Below are positions 34,189 through 43,300 of a stretch of DNA of 64,000 nucleotides, piece after piece; within the stretch, counting starts at the first letter, position 1; each line of letters begins with the position of its first letter. The notes beneath the pieces are model-generated. The model worked only from the letters and a program-made list of their open reading frames with translations. It ran no database searches and was not told the DNA's origin. The translations under genes and the position numbers were made by a program. The stretch lies in assembly GCF_030464885.1 (NCBI RefSeq), contig NZ_JALPRJ010000037.1, positions 26,587-90,586 of the forward strand. Reading direction: 5' to 3'. Origin of the DNA: Caballeronia sp. SEWSISQ10-4 2. Lineage in GTDB: Bacteria > Pseudomonadota > Gammaproteobacteria > Burkholderiales > Burkholderiaceae.

Positions 34189-34881
34189 ATGTTTCAGAAT
34201 CCGATCAAGGAAGTAATCGATCTAAGTCACGAAGTCTCCGAGAACATGGAAAATATCTCGGGGTGGACGACCGCATTTCCGATGATGGATACGATCGCCA
34301 AGACAAGGCAACTGAGCGGCGGAAAGGTGGGTTATGCAGCCCGAATGATCCTTATTTCGGAGCACACGGGCACGCATATCGATGCCCCTCGCCATTTCGT
34401 CGAAGATGGCATGGACGTAGCGTCTATTCCCGTCGAACAGTTGTGTCTGCCGGGCCACCTCCTGGACCTCACTCATCGGAAGGTCGGCGAGGCGATCACG
34501 GTCGAGGATTTCGAGGAAGCCGAGACGGCGTCGGGAAAGCCGGTGGGCCCAGGAAGCGCGCTAATTTGCTGGACCGGTGTTGACAAGGTGTGGGGCCAAA
34601 AGAATATGAACCGTATCCGGCCGCATATCCCGGCGGAATCGGCGCAATGGATGGTGGAGAAGAGAGTCACGCTGTTCGCTACCGACCTCATCGGCATGGA
34701 TCATCCGGATGAATGGCATGACCCGACACATCTGGCGTGGCTCGAGAACAATATCTGCATGGTTCAGCAGCTCTGTCATCTCGACAAGCTGGTTCAAAAG
34801 GATTTCCTTTTTTGCGCGTTCCCGATCAAGACCATCGGGGGAACCGGTTGTCCGGTGCGCGCGGTCGCGCTGGTCGTCTGA
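34189..34881 (+). CDS. Cyclase-family metal-dependent hydrolase (kynurenine formamidase-like)
   Basis: A 230-residue protein of the PF04199 cyclase/KynB group. The metal site HTGTHIDAPRHF is intact and is followed by PGHLLDLTHR and VGPGSALICWTGVDK; the end FPIKTIGGTGCPVRAVA is typical. Members hydrolyse N-formylkynurenine, isatin or carbamate-like amide bonds with Mn or Zn. The context, an amide island and directly before an amino-acid ABC system, suggests cleavage of a formyl-, cyclic or carbamoyl-amine. The start has a GGGAGAAC site upstream. Confidence 0.9.
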   Translation: MFQNPIKEVIDLSHEVSENMENISGWTTAFPMMDTIAKTRQLSGGKVGYAARMILISEHTGTHIDAPRHFVEDGMDVASIPVEQLCLPGHLLDLTHRKVGEAITVEDFEEAETASGKPVGPGSALICWTGVDKVWGQKNMNRIRPHIPAESAQWMVEKRVTLFATDLIGMDHPDEWHDPTHLAWLENNICMVQQLCHLDKLVQKDFLFCAFPIKTIGGTGCPVRAVALVV

Positions 34882-34942
34882 GTGGGTGATCGGACATTCG
34901 TAAAACACCTGTGGTACGAGCCGCTTAGGGAGAGACATTGCC

Positions 34943-35797
34943 ATGATCCGCAAGAGCTTTGTTTTACTGATAGTTTTGTTCCTCGCTACGGCGGGCATTG
35001 CCCACGCACAGGATGCCAAATGTGAGCCGGCCAGACTCAAGGAGAAGTATCCCAGCCTCGTCGGGAGGACGGTCAAGGTAGCCCTCGATGGCCTGCAGCG
35101 GCCGTTCACCTATCGGGACCCTCAAAATCCCGACAGGATCATCGGCGTCGATATCGATCTCGCCAAAGCGACGTTCGATTGCATCGGCGTGCCGTGGACG
35201 CAAAGCGTCGGTGTCTGGGCGGGGTTGATTACGTCGGTGACCGAGGGCCGCAATGACGTCATGTGGGACACGCTGAACTACACGCCGGCCCGCGCCAAGC
35301 AGGTGAACTATGCGCTGTATCTTTCCGCTGCTACCGGCTTTATCGTGCATGCGGGCAATCCCAAGCATGTCGATAGCCTCGATTCCATCTGCGGCCTGAA
35401 TGCGGCAGCCGGCCTTGGCACGGTTGAAGAGGCGGCGTTCCACGACCTGGGAAAGAAGTGCGTCAGCATGGGAAAGCCTGACATTAATCTGGTCACTTAC
35501 ACTGACCTCAATGCCGGGCTGCGTCAGGTGGCGAGCGGCCGCGTGGATGTCATCATGACCGACCTTGCCATGTCGAACATCCTTGTCGCCGACCAGCCGC
35601 AGAACCTCGCCCTTGCATTCAATATCCTGAGCGGCTTTCACGTTGGCGTCGCGGTGAACAAGGGCGAGACCGAACTGCTCCAGGCCATTTCCGAAGCGTT
35701 GAAGGTCGTCCAGGCGAGCGGCCAGGAAAAGGCAATATTGGCGAAGTACAAGGTGGATCCGTCGCTGCAGTATCCCGTCGAGATCAAGACGGAATAG
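34943..35797 (+). CDS. Polar amino-acid ABC transporter substrate-binding protein
   Basis: A 284-residue periplasmic protein with a signal peptide cut after AHAQ. The mature part is of the type-3 (HisJ/GlnH) group: TVKVALDGLQRPFTYRDPQNP, IIGVDIDLAKATFDCIG and FHVGVAVNKGETELLQAISEAL. The order of residues contacting the ligand alpha-amino/carboxyl group (R in LRQVASGRVDVIMTD) fits an amino-acid-like ligand. It lies 61 bp after the cyclase-family gene and 170 bp before the fused permease-ATPase, so the three form a likely unit. Confidence 0.9.
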   Translation: MIRKSFVLLIVLFLATAGIAHAQDAKCEPARLKEKYPSLVGRTVKVALDGLQRPFTYRDPQNPDRIIGVDIDLAKATFDCIGVPWTQSVGVWAGLITSVTEGRNDVMWDTLNYTPARAKQVNYALYLSAATGFIVHAGNPKHVDSLDSICGLNAAAGLGTVEEAAFHDLGKKCVSMGKPDINLVTYTDLNAGLRQVASGRVDVIMTDLAMSNILVADQPQNLALAFNILSGFHVGVAVNKGETELLQAISEALKVVQASGQEKAILAKYKVDPSLQYPVEIKTE

Positions 35798-35967
35798 CGG
35801 CTGACACGGCGTGCCGGGGCGGCCGGAAGGCCGCTCTTGTCCAACGCGGCATGACAACAGGAACCGCTCAGTTGAACGGCTGCTCGCGCCCGGCGAAGTG
35901 TCGACATTTCTAATGGAGCCTATCAGACCCGTTTCCGGCAAAGGCCGGCGAGAAGGAAGATTTGTCA

Positions 35968-37863
35968 ATGGCATACCGATCCGTTGCCCGAACTAATGCT
36001 GGAACGACAACGCCATTCATCGCACTGCTGCACGGGTTGCGGGATCTGCTTCATGTCGGCGTGCGGTTCCTGAATCGAAGCGTTCCGAAGCGGACTTTAC
36101 TGATCGGAGGATTGCTCGCGCTGTCTCTGACAACGGCTTTCGCGGCGAACGATCTGGTGGGCGGGCAGGGAGGAAACTTCGGAAGCGGTGGTTGCATAGT
36201 AGGGTGCCCGGACGCTGCATCGACGCCCAAGGCAACACCTAAAGCGGCACCGGCGGTACTGCCTCCAACGGCTACTTCAGCCGCAACCCGGTCGATGATC
36301 ACCGTATCGGCGATCAAGGCGGCGATAGGTTATCTCTTCGATCCGTTCCTCGCGAAAGGGGCGCTCCTCGCCATCGAAATAGCCGCTCTCGCAATGGTCG
36401 GCGGCGCGATCCTCGGCCTGATCCTCGCCTTGATGCGGCTGTCCAGTGTCCGCGCGGTCAGTGGGGCGGCGTGGTCCTACATCTGGTTCATGCGCGGAAC
36501 GCCGGTCATATTGCAGATCATCTTCCTGTATGACGCGTTGCCCGTGGTGGGCATCGAGCTTGATAGCTTCACTACTGCGGTCGTCGGATTCATGCTCAAC
36601 GAGGCCGCCTTCAGCGCTGAGATTATCCGCGGCGGAATTCTCTCCGTGGACCGGAAGCAGAGCCTTGCCGCGGCATCCTTCGGCATGGGACCGCTCCTGA
36701 CGCTACGGCGCATCGTCTTGCCTCAGGCGATGCGAGCCATCCTGCCGGGCATGGCCAATCAAGGCATTTCCATGATTAAAGGCACGTCGATCGCGTCGGT
36801 GATCTTCGTGAACGAACTTACTTTCCGGGCGCAGCAGATTGTCGGCCAGAATTTCAAGTTCTTCACGGTCTTCGCGGCCGCCGGTGTCCTCTATCTGGTG
36901 ATGACGAGCGCTGTCGCCGTGGCGCAATACTATCTCGAGCGTGCCTTCAATCCGGAGACGGAACGCAAGCAGCGCCCAGCGTTGCCGTCGCTTATCGAAA
37001 GCACGGATAGGTCGCTTGCTCCGCCGGCCAGGAACCTCCTATGGATCGATGCCGTTCGAACCGCCGATACCCCGGTGCCGGTCTCCGACGATCCCTTCGT
37101 CGTCTGCTACAACGTGCAGAAGGCCTATGGGCAAAAGGAGATACTTCGAGGCATCGACCTGGTGATCAAGCGTGGTGAAGTCGTGGTCTTGATGGGGCCG
37201 AGCGGTTCAGGAAAGAGCACGCTGCTGCGCCTGGTTAATCATCTGGAACCGCTGGACTGGGGGCAGATAACCGTCGACGGTAAATATGTCGGTTATGAAA
37301 AGCAGGTTGGCGGCGGCCTGCGCCCGACTCGCAATCTTGCGAAAGCACGGGCCGACGCCCGTATCGGGATGGTGTTCCAGCATTTCAACTTGTTCGATCA
37401 TCTCACCGCGCTGGGAAACATCGTCGAGGCGCCTGTTCATGTCTATGGGGAGCCGGCGGCAAAAGCGCACGCGCTCGGCCTCGACTTGTTGAGCGCGGTT
37501 GGATTGGCGGCCCATGCAGATCATCTGCCTCATCGTTTATCCGGCGGCCAGCAGCAACGTGTGGCGATAGCCCGCGCGCTCGCCATTTCTCCTCGCCTCA
37601 TGCTGTTCGATGAACCGACCTCCGCGCTCGATCCCGAGCTGGTGGGTGAGGTGCTGGCTGTTATTCGCAGGCTCGCCAAGGCCGGCATGACCATGATGGT
37701 GGTCACGCATGAGGTGCGGTTCGCGCGTGAGGTGGCGGATCGCGTGATCTTCATGGACGAAGGACAGGTGATCGAGGAAGGCCCGCCGAATGAAGTACTC
37801 GATCATCCGAAGCATGAACGAACGCAGCGGTTCCTGAGGATGGTTGAAACGCGAGCCGAATGA
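35968..37863 (+). CDS. Fused permease-ATPase of a polar amino-acid ABC importer
   Basis: A 631-residue protein. Residues 1-110 are unusual: one membrane helix near 45-60, then a Gly/Cys stretch (GGQGGNFGSGGCIVGC) and an Ala/Pro/Thr-rich linker. Residues about 115-330 form a HisM-type permease with the EAA loop SLAAASFGMGPLLTLRRIVLPQ. Residues about 375-630 are a complete ATPase: Walker A GPSGSGKST, signature LSGGQQQR, Walker B LMLFDEPTSALD, switch VVTHEVRF. AAGGAAGA sets the ATG at 35968. Usually these are two genes; here one chain pairs with the upstream binding protein, and a homodimer would supply both halves. Confidence 0.93.
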   Translation: MAYRSVARTNAGTTTPFIALLHGLRDLLHVGVRFLNRSVPKRTLLIGGLLALSLTTAFAANDLVGGQGGNFGSGGCIVGCPDAASTPKATPKAAPAVLPPTATSAATRSMITVSAIKAAIGYLFDPFLAKGALLAIEIAALAMVGGAILGLILALMRLSSVRAVSGAAWSYIWFMRGTPVILQIIFLYDALPVVGIELDSFTTAVVGFMLNEAAFSAEIIRGGILSVDRKQSLAAASFGMGPLLTLRRIVLPQAMRAILPGMANQGISMIKGTSIASVIFVNELTFRAQQIVGQNFKFFTVFAAAGVLYLVMTSAVAVAQYYLERAFNPETERKQRPALPSLIESTDRSLAPPARNLLWIDAVRTADTPVPVSDDPFVVCYNVQKAYGQKEILRGIDLVIKRGEVVVLMGPSGSGKSTLLRLVNHLEPLDWGQITVDGKYVGYEKQVGGGLRPTRNLAKARADARIGMVFQHFNLFDHLTALGNIVEAPVHVYGEPAAKAHALGLDLLSAVGLAAHADHLPHRLSGGQQQRVAIARALAISPRLMLFDEPTSALDPELVGEVLAVIRRLAKAGMTMMVVTHEVRFAREVADRVIFMDEGQVIEEGPPNEVLDHPKHERTQRFLRMVETRAE

Positions 37864-38199
37864 GATAAGCCTAGAAGGCTATTTGCACGCCGGATGTTCC
37901 CTTGAGACGTCGGTTGCTTCAGCCTCCAGATGACCGCGTCCCATCTCTTTGGGCAAAGCCATCCGGCGAGCGAAGTAATGGATGAAAGTTGTCGATCGAC
38001 ATTGATATTACCTAGTCATCCTGTGTTAAGAGAGGGTTAGTCGAACCGCACCTGGTTCATCACCGGCAGTTCTTGCGGATTCGGGCGCTCGCCAAACTCG
38101 ACGCGCAACAGAGCATCGTGAGGTCGACGGAACTGGACAATTGACCGCCGCGTTGTGACGCCGCGAGCGGCGGCGGAATCTGCACCGTCGGCACTTTGC
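37864..38199. other. Intergenic region with possible decayed 3' coding sequence
   Basis: Minus-strand sequence from about 38130 to 38041 reads HDALLRVEFGERPNPQELPVMNQVRFD, which looks protein-like but sits out of frame with the zinc-ribbon gene that ends at 38200. It may be the shifted end of that gene. Nothing else is seen. Confidence 0.3.
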
Positions 38200-39111
38200 T
38201 CAATGTTTCGAGTAAATCTCGTTCTCGTTCGCAAGCATCTGCGATTCGCGTCGGACCTTATGTCTTGCTGGCGATCGTCGATGCGTCGCTATAGCGGGAT
38301 CGGCCTGTTCGTTCGTGTTTACGGCAGCGACCTGGTTTACGCCCGACTGCGCCACGGCGCGTAACAGCATGTCGCGCGCTTCGGAATTGGATACGTCGCT
38401 CGCCAGGGCGTCGCCTGCCGATCGCAAGACACATGGCATGTCGCGAGCCTTCTCGCAGGCCCGCGCAAGGCCCAGCGCCGACTCTCTTTCATGTTCACGC
38501 TGGTTCAGTTCGTCGGCGATTCGCCGCACATCGCTGCGTTGATCCTGACTGGAAGGAAGCATCGCCAACTGTTTGCGCGCGGAGTTTAGTTCGCCCCGCA
38601 CCATGGCCGAACGCGCAGCATCGATAGTTCCCATCAGATCAAGCGAGGTGTTTCTCGCGCTGACGGGCGAATTGATTTTGCCTGGCGGAGCAGGATCAGG
38701 AAGGCCGTTCGCAAGTGCTCCGGCCACGGGCTTTGCTTCCTGGTCGTAAGGCGCCGACCCGTGATTGAGATACGACGCGCCCGCGACCAGTCCGATCAAG
38801 GCTATCAGGGCGATCCCGAAAAGCTTGAGACGTCGACCCGCTTGGCCTTTAGAGCCCGGAGCCGTCGTTTCCGGTTCTGAGAAGTTTGGATAGGGCGAAT
38901 CCACTGGGGTCCGCTTGCCTGCGAACCGGTCGGAGAACATGTCTTCCGGCGCTGCTTCCGGCGCGGGAGGTTCAGCGGCAATCAGGGTTGCAGCGGCAGT
39001 TGCAGGTTTTGCGTTGCAGCGCGGACACGCCACATCAGGCGATGCGAGCGGATTGCCGCATACGGGGCAATTATCGGCGTTTTCAGTGGAGGACACGGTG
39101 AAGTCGGTCAT
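38200..39111 (-). CDS. Zinc-ribbon membrane protein with C-terminal helical repeat region
   Basis: A 303-residue protein. A zinc ribbon with Cys15, Cys18, Cys30 and Cys33 (CPVC...CPRC) starts it, followed by an Ala/Pro-rich linker, a single membrane helix near residue 100 (LKLFGIALIALIGLVAGASYL), and a C-terminal helical domain with tetratricopeptide-like rhythm (AARSAMVRGELNSARKQLAML; ALGLARACEKARDMPCVLRSAGDAL). It is a membrane-tethered protein of unknown function. Start at ATG 39111. Protein-like sequence continues beyond its stop in another frame, so the C-terminus may be truncated by a frameshift. Confidence 0.7.
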   Translation of the reverse strand: MTDFTVSSTENADNCPVCGNPLASPDVACPRCNAKPATAAATLIAAEPPAPEAAPEDMFSDRFAGKRTPVDSPYPNFSEPETTAPGSKGQAGRRLKLFGIALIALIGLVAGASYLNHGSAPYDQEAKPVAGALANGLPDPAPPGKINSPVSARNTSLDLMGTIDAARSAMVRGELNSARKQLAMLPSSQDQRSDVRRIADELNQREHERESALGLARACEKARDMPCVLRSAGDALASDVSNSEARDMLLRAVAQSGVNQVAAVNTNEQADPAIATHRRSPARHKVRRESQMLANENEIYSKH

Positions 39112-39159
39112 CAAGAGCCATGGCAAGTCGTTTGGAAAAGCATTTTACGGACCATAGTG

Positions 39160-39494
39160 TACTGATTATTGCGCTGCCGCATGGTCGATGCTGAAGCGTT
39201 CATCCCAAGTTGGGAAGCATAGGTGCGCAGCCCAGTTTCAATTATTCGTCATTGGCCCGACCTGCCTTGTTCCGCGAGCGACGGTCGCGGTAACCAGTAT
39301 AGAAACCATGATCTGAAAGACAGCAATTTTCCCGAAGAGGGGCACCTGCGTTTCCTTCGATGTTCTCGACACCGAGCTACCGTAAGGCATTCCTGCAAGC
39401 ATTGAAAATTTTGCAAAGCACACGCCTGCGAGCCGGGTGATGCCGCCAAGCTTTCCATCCGCGTCCGTCAATCGATTCTCGAGGGAATAGCCGG
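39160..39494. other. Intergenic region, no gene recognised
   Basis: Between the zinc-ribbon and VOC genes. Only short, improbable frames on both strands. Confidence 0.35.
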
Positions 39495-39917
39495 TTAATC
39501 ACCGGGAAGAAACTGCGGGTTCCAGACAACTTCCCAAAGGTGACAATCCGGGTCCTGGAAATAGCCTGCATATCCTCCATAGAACGTGTCCTGAGCCGCT
39601 TTGACGATCTTTGCGCCCGCGCGGCGGCCTTGCTCCATCACCTCATCGACTTCGTCCCGGCTGTTAACGTTATGGCCAATCGAGAAATCGGTCGGACTGG
39701 GAGCGGTCTGTGGCAATCTTGTGTCGTGGGCCAGGTTGGCGCGTGCCCAGACCGCCAATTTCAGCGACGCATTCAGATCAAAGAACGCAACGGCTCCATG
39801 CTCGAATTCCGTGCCGATAATACCCTCGGAAGGAAGTCCCAGACCGTCGCGATAGAACGCGACAGCGCGGTCGAGATTGTCGACCGCCAGTGTGATTACG
39901 GATATTCGTGGCTTCAT
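39495..39917 (-). CDS. VOC superfamily (glyoxalase-like) protein
   Basis: A 140-residue single vicinal-oxygen-chelate domain: ISVITLAVDNLDRAVAFYRDGLGLP is the first beta-alpha-beta unit and YAGYFQDPDCHLWEVVWNPQF the last, with Glu138-region and His residues where metal ligands occur. The start at 39917 is chosen over an upstream TTG-region extension that lacks sense. Function may be lactoylglutathione lyase-like, fosfomycin-like or extradiol; there is no context to choose. Confidence 0.88.
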   Translation of the reverse strand: MKPRISVITLAVDNLDRAVAFYRDGLGLPSEGIIGTEFEHGAVAFFDLNASLKLAVWARANLAHDTRLPQTAPSPTDFSIGHNVNSRDEVDEVMEQGRRAGAKIVKAAQDTFYGGYAGYFQDPDCHLWEVVWNPQFLPGD

Positions 39918-40091
39918 GAGTGCTCTTGGTTTTGGGCTTGTAAGAGGGCAGCCCGACAGCATCATCGCCGGAGACTATCCGAGGTTCCATGTCACTTCAT
40001 CGGTCCGTGAATTGTGCTCGCGGGCGTATGCGCTACAGTACGCGATGCGAGACTTGTCCACCAATGCCGACCATGTCGAAGGGTGTGAGCG

Positions 40092-40478
40092 ATGACGACG
40101 AGAACGATACGCAAAGCGGCCATTGAAGATGTGCCGGCTCTCACACACATCCTGAACGATGCCCTCGCGTACAAGCTCAGTCACGGCGATTCCGCTGGGG
40201 GCAAAGCAGGATGGACCGAGATGGGCGTGCAGCAGAGTCCGGATCGAAGCGAGGTGTATGTCATCGAACAGGACGATATGCCTGTTGCGACGATGTCACT
40301 CTCATGGCAAGACGAAAAGTACTGGGGGACTCAAGACCCGATCGCCGGCTATGTGCACCGGGTTGCCGTGCGCAATGGCTTGCATGGCCTCGGACATGAG
40401 TTCTTCTCCTTCATTTTTGAACGCTTCAGAAGCAGCCAGGCGCCTCGGTGTGTCGATCAAAGCGTCGCGGCTCTATGA
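40092..40478 (+). pseudogene. 3'-truncated GNAT acetyltransferase
   Basis: Begins like a normal GNAT enzyme: TIRKAAIEDVPALTHILNDALAYKL, MPVATMSLSWQDEKYWG, GYVHRVAVRNGLHGLG. After about residue 100, the acetyl-CoA-binding loop region is cut and the frame continues as FFSFIFERFRSSQAP, which does not match GNAT. The C-terminal third of the domain (helix 4, strands 6-7) is lost where a MerR remnant begins. The residual 128-codon frame may be translated but should not fold normally. Confidence 0.65.
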
Positions 40479-40575
40479 GCGGCAAGGGCTGATAACCCCA
40501 GGCAAAGATCTGACATTGCTCGCATGCAGAAGATATCGATGCTCTTCGCTTGGCGCATTGCCACCTGCGCCCTGC
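40417..40575 (+). pseudogene. Remnant of a MerR family regulator N-terminus
   Basis: From TTG 40417 the frame reads NASEAARRLGVSIKASRLYERQGLITPG, an unmistakable MerR winged-helix start. The frame then fails, and a shifted frame gives DIARMQKISMLFAWRIAT, like the D-L-A-R-I-x-K-I helix that follows in MerR proteins. The rest is replaced by the end of the convergent MipA-like gene. A fragment only. Confidence 0.6.
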
Positions 40576-40582
40576 AAAACGA

Positions 40583-41422
40583 TCAGAACTGGTAGTTGAT
40601 CGACACGTCGCACACGCCGCCCGTCTTCGTCTGGGTGATTGGACTATGCGCCGCGCTGCCGAGCAGGCGTTTGAGTGCCCCGTCCGCGGTGACGAACCAG
40701 TGCTTGTCGACGAACCAGATCATCGTAATGCCGAAGCCGGCGGACTTGAGTCCGGCGCTTGCGTCATATTGCCGGTATCCGGACGCGGCTGCCTGCGCCG
40801 CATTGACGCCGAACCAGCTGTTCATATAGGTCGAATCGGCGAAGGTCACCGACGGACCTGCGAACCAGAAGAACTTCTCCGAACTGCCGGGCATCGGCAT
40901 GTACGTGCCCAGGTCTGCAGTCCAGCCATTGGAACCTCCGATGCTGCGTGTGACGGCCGCGCGGAAAACAAGCGGAAATTCCTTGGACACGACGTATTCA
41001 CCGGCCATTTTCAGCTCTGGCGCGGGATTGATATTCCCAAGGCCGTTCAAGCGCGAAGGGTCGTCGTGTCCGCGCCGGCCAAGGTCATAGGCGGCAGAAA
41101 TACTGGCGCGCCAATTCGGCCCCTGAATTACGTTCACACCAATGCCTTCGCCGGTCGACAAAAAGGCCAGATCGCGGTAACGGACGTCGAGGCTTGGACC
41201 CACGAGCATGTGATAGCGATCCGAGCCGTCATAGCGCGGCTCGAACGTGGACCCAATGCCAACTCGCAGTTGCCAATCCGGAACCTTCGGCTGATAAAGT
41301 TTTTCGAGCGCGATACCCGCCGAGTATTGCCATTCGCCGAGCGGCGACGGAGTTTGAGCGAGGGCAGCCTGCGCAGCGAAGACGGCAATTGCGGCAGTCG
41401 CCCTCGCCAACAAAGTTGGCAT
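40583..41422 (-). CDS. MipA/OmpV family outer-membrane protein
   Basis: A 279-residue secreted beta-barrel protein. The signal peptide is best from the ATG at 41422 (PTLLARATAAIAVFAAQAALAQ); longer starts upstream put non-signal sequence first. The mature barrel strands alternate (WQLRVGIGSTFEPRYDG, YHMLVGPSLDVRYRDLAFLSTGEGIGVNV) and the last residue is Phe after YQ, as expected for outer-membrane barrels. The family scaffolds murein-synthesising complexes (MipA) or is an OmpV-like immunogen. Monocistronic. Confidence 0.88.
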   Translation of the reverse strand: MPTLLARATAAIAVFAAQAALAQTPSPLGEWQYSAGIALEKLYQPKVPDWQLRVGIGSTFEPRYDGSDRYHMLVGPSLDVRYRDLAFLSTGEGIGVNVIQGPNWRASISAAYDLGRRGHDDPSRLNGLGNINPAPELKMAGEYVVSKEFPLVFRAAVTRSIGGSNGWTADLGTYMPMPGSSEKFFWFAGPSVTFADSTYMNSWFGVNAAQAAASGYRQYDASAGLKSAGFGITMIWFVDKHWFVTADGALKRLLGSAAHSPITQTKTGGVCDVSINYQF

Positions 41423-41872
41423 GCCCGCTACCGCGACGTCGCACGTTTTGCAAATTTTCTCTGCGCAGGTCGTTGATGCCACAGCGCCTCCATTTCCTTT
41501 GTTGGACAGCATCGACCGCGGTTGGCAGTAACCCGCGGTCATCCAATTGCTAGCAACCAACCATCATTCAGCACCGCCATCGTCTGAACTTTTGTCAGAT
41601 GTGTCATCTCGCTCGGAACGCTTTAGCAAAAGCCGTTCCACTGATTAATGTCGCTTCGGTCCTAAATTTTAGCGATGAACCGCCAGCGGCGCAGACGCGC
41701 TTGTTTTGCGCTGAGTTAATGGCGTTGCCAGCGCACAATCAAAGAGCGAATGCTGATACCGCAATGCTCGATCCGGGTCTATAACTCTTAGGGAGCGACG
41801 ACACCATTCGGCATAGGTTCACACCGTCTAGGTTGTCAACACTCTATGCGCCGATGCATGGCGGAGAGAGCC
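41423..41872. other. Intergenic region, no gene recognised
   Basis: About 450 bp between divergent genes. AT-rich stretch around 41580-41680 probably carries promoters. No credible frame. Confidence 0.35.
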
Positions 41873-42376
41873 ATGAAACAACTCCTTAAATACCTGACTG
41901 CTGCGGTAGCCATGCTGATTGCGCTGTGTCTCCCGGCAGTCGGGACTCACGCGCAAACGGCGCCCTCGATCGTGGGTTCCTGGTCATTGGTCTCGTTGAC
42001 TGTTCAAAGGAGTGGGAATCAGTTGAATCTTCTCGGGCCCCAGCCCCAGGGCCAACTCATATTCGGCAGCGACGGCCGCTACGTGTTAATGGGGATTCGC
42101 GCCGACCTGCCGAAGCTCGCGGAGGGCAGCAGGTTGGCTGGCAGTACTGAAGAGAACAGGATGATAGCGGAGGGCACCGTGGCACATTTCGGGACCTATA
42201 CTGTCGACGAAGCGGGCAGCGCTATTGTTTTCCACATCCAGAAGAGCTCCTTCCCGAACTGGGACGGTGATGTTCAAACACGACCGTTCACGCTCGTCGG
42301 GGACCGGCTTACCTATATCACACCCGGGTCCTTTGGCTATGGAGCCGCAACCGTGGTTTGGCAACGGGCAAAGTAG
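41873..42376 (+). CDS. Secreted lipocalin-like domain protein
   Basis: A 167-residue protein with a signal peptide (KQLLKYLTAAVAMLIALCLPAVGTHAQ). The mature part has the lipocalin-like PF13924 pattern SIVGSWSLVSLTV, PQGQLIFGSDGRYVLMGIR, HFGTYTVDEAGSAIVFHIQKSSFPNWDG. Such domains bind small hydrophobic ligands in the periplasm; the ligand is unknown. GGAGAG precedes the ATG at 41873. Single gene. Confidence 0.82.
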   Translation: MKQLLKYLTAAVAMLIALCLPAVGTHAQTAPSIVGSWSLVSLTVQRSGNQLNLLGPQPQGQLIFGSDGRYVLMGIRADLPKLAEGSRLAGSTEENRMIAEGTVAHFGTYTVDEAGSAIVFHIQKSSFPNWDGDVQTRPFTLVGDRLTYITPGSFGYGAATVVWQRAK

Positions 42377-42512
42377 GGATCTTTAGTTAAACGATGGAAA
42401 TAAGCGATTGAAATGACGATTGAATCACCTGACTACAACCCCGGGCAACCGGGGGGCCGTCGCTCCGTCTGCAGCGGTAGTACGTTGACGCACCCACCCC
42501 ATGGAGGAAGAG

Positions 42513-43166
42513 ATGTCGATTCGATTAGGAGAAGAAGCGCCCGATTTCACGGCCGAAACAACCGAAGGGCCGATCCATTTCCACGAATGGATCGGCGACC
42601 ATTGGGTGATCCTGTTCTCGCATCCGAAGGACTTCACGCCCGTTTGCACCACCGAGCTAGGTTACATGGCCGGGCTCAAGCCGGAATTCGACAAGCGCAA
42701 CACAAAGGTTATCGGACTCAGCGTGGATCCTGTCAGCGACCACCAGAGATGGCTGAAGGATATTGAGGAAACGCAGGGACACGCGATCAACTACCCGCTG
42801 ATCGGCGACGCAGACCTGACTGTCGCGAAGCTCTACGACATGATTCATCCGAACGCCAGTGGCGGGGCGCGCACTGCAGTCGACAATGCGACGGTGCGCT
42901 CAGTGTTCCTCATCGGGCCCGACAAGAAGGTCAAGGCCAGCCTCGTGTATCCGATGAGTGCCGGCCGCAACTTCGACGAGGTGCTGCGGCTGCTCGATTC
43001 GCTGCAGTTGAACGCAAAATACACGGTGGCAACGCCGGTAAACTGGAAACCGGGCGAAGACGTCATCATTCCGACATCTGTTTCTGACGATGACGCGAAG
43101 CGGAAATATCCGCAGGGTTTCAAAACCGTGAAGCCGTACCTGCGCTACGTGGCGCAACCGAGGTAA
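42513..43166 (+). CDS. 1-Cys peroxiredoxin (Prx6 type)
   Basis: A 217-residue thiol peroxidase. The peroxidatic Cys45 is in PVCTTELG with the upstream catalytic Thr (FTPVC), and the resolving Cys of 2-Cys enzymes is absent. The long C-terminal domain (WKPGEDVIIPTSVSDDDAKRKYPQGFKTVKPYLRYV) is characteristic of the Prx6 class. A very strong GGAGGAAGAG site sets the ATG at 42513. It probably reduces peroxides and acts beside the next gene, a persulfide dioxygenase, in thiol/sulfur stress. Confidence 0.95.
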   Translation: MSIRLGEEAPDFTAETTEGPIHFHEWIGDHWVILFSHPKDFTPVCTTELGYMAGLKPEFDKRNTKVIGLSVDPVSDHQRWLKDIEETQGHAINYPLIGDADLTVAKLYDMIHPNASGGARTAVDNATVRSVFLIGPDKKVKASLVYPMSAGRNFDEVLRLLDSLQLNAKYTVATPVNWKPGEDVIIPTSVSDDDAKRKYPQGFKTVKPYLRYVAQPR

Positions 43167-43300
43167 CGCCCTCGTCAAGCAGAGTGGCGAGCGCCGGCAC
43201 CTTGCGGCCGGCGTCCGCTGACTCGCACCGACCAGGTCAGCAGCGCCGGTTTTGCCCACTATTTTCAAGCGTTCGCAGAGGCGGACGACGGAGCGTAATC

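Noticed and set aside
43192..43213. Hairpin with CGCCGGC arms after the peroxiredoxin gene as a terminator
   Set aside because: Short GC-only stem without a T-run, in a GC-rich spacer where such arms arise by chance; it may even be read through to the next gene.
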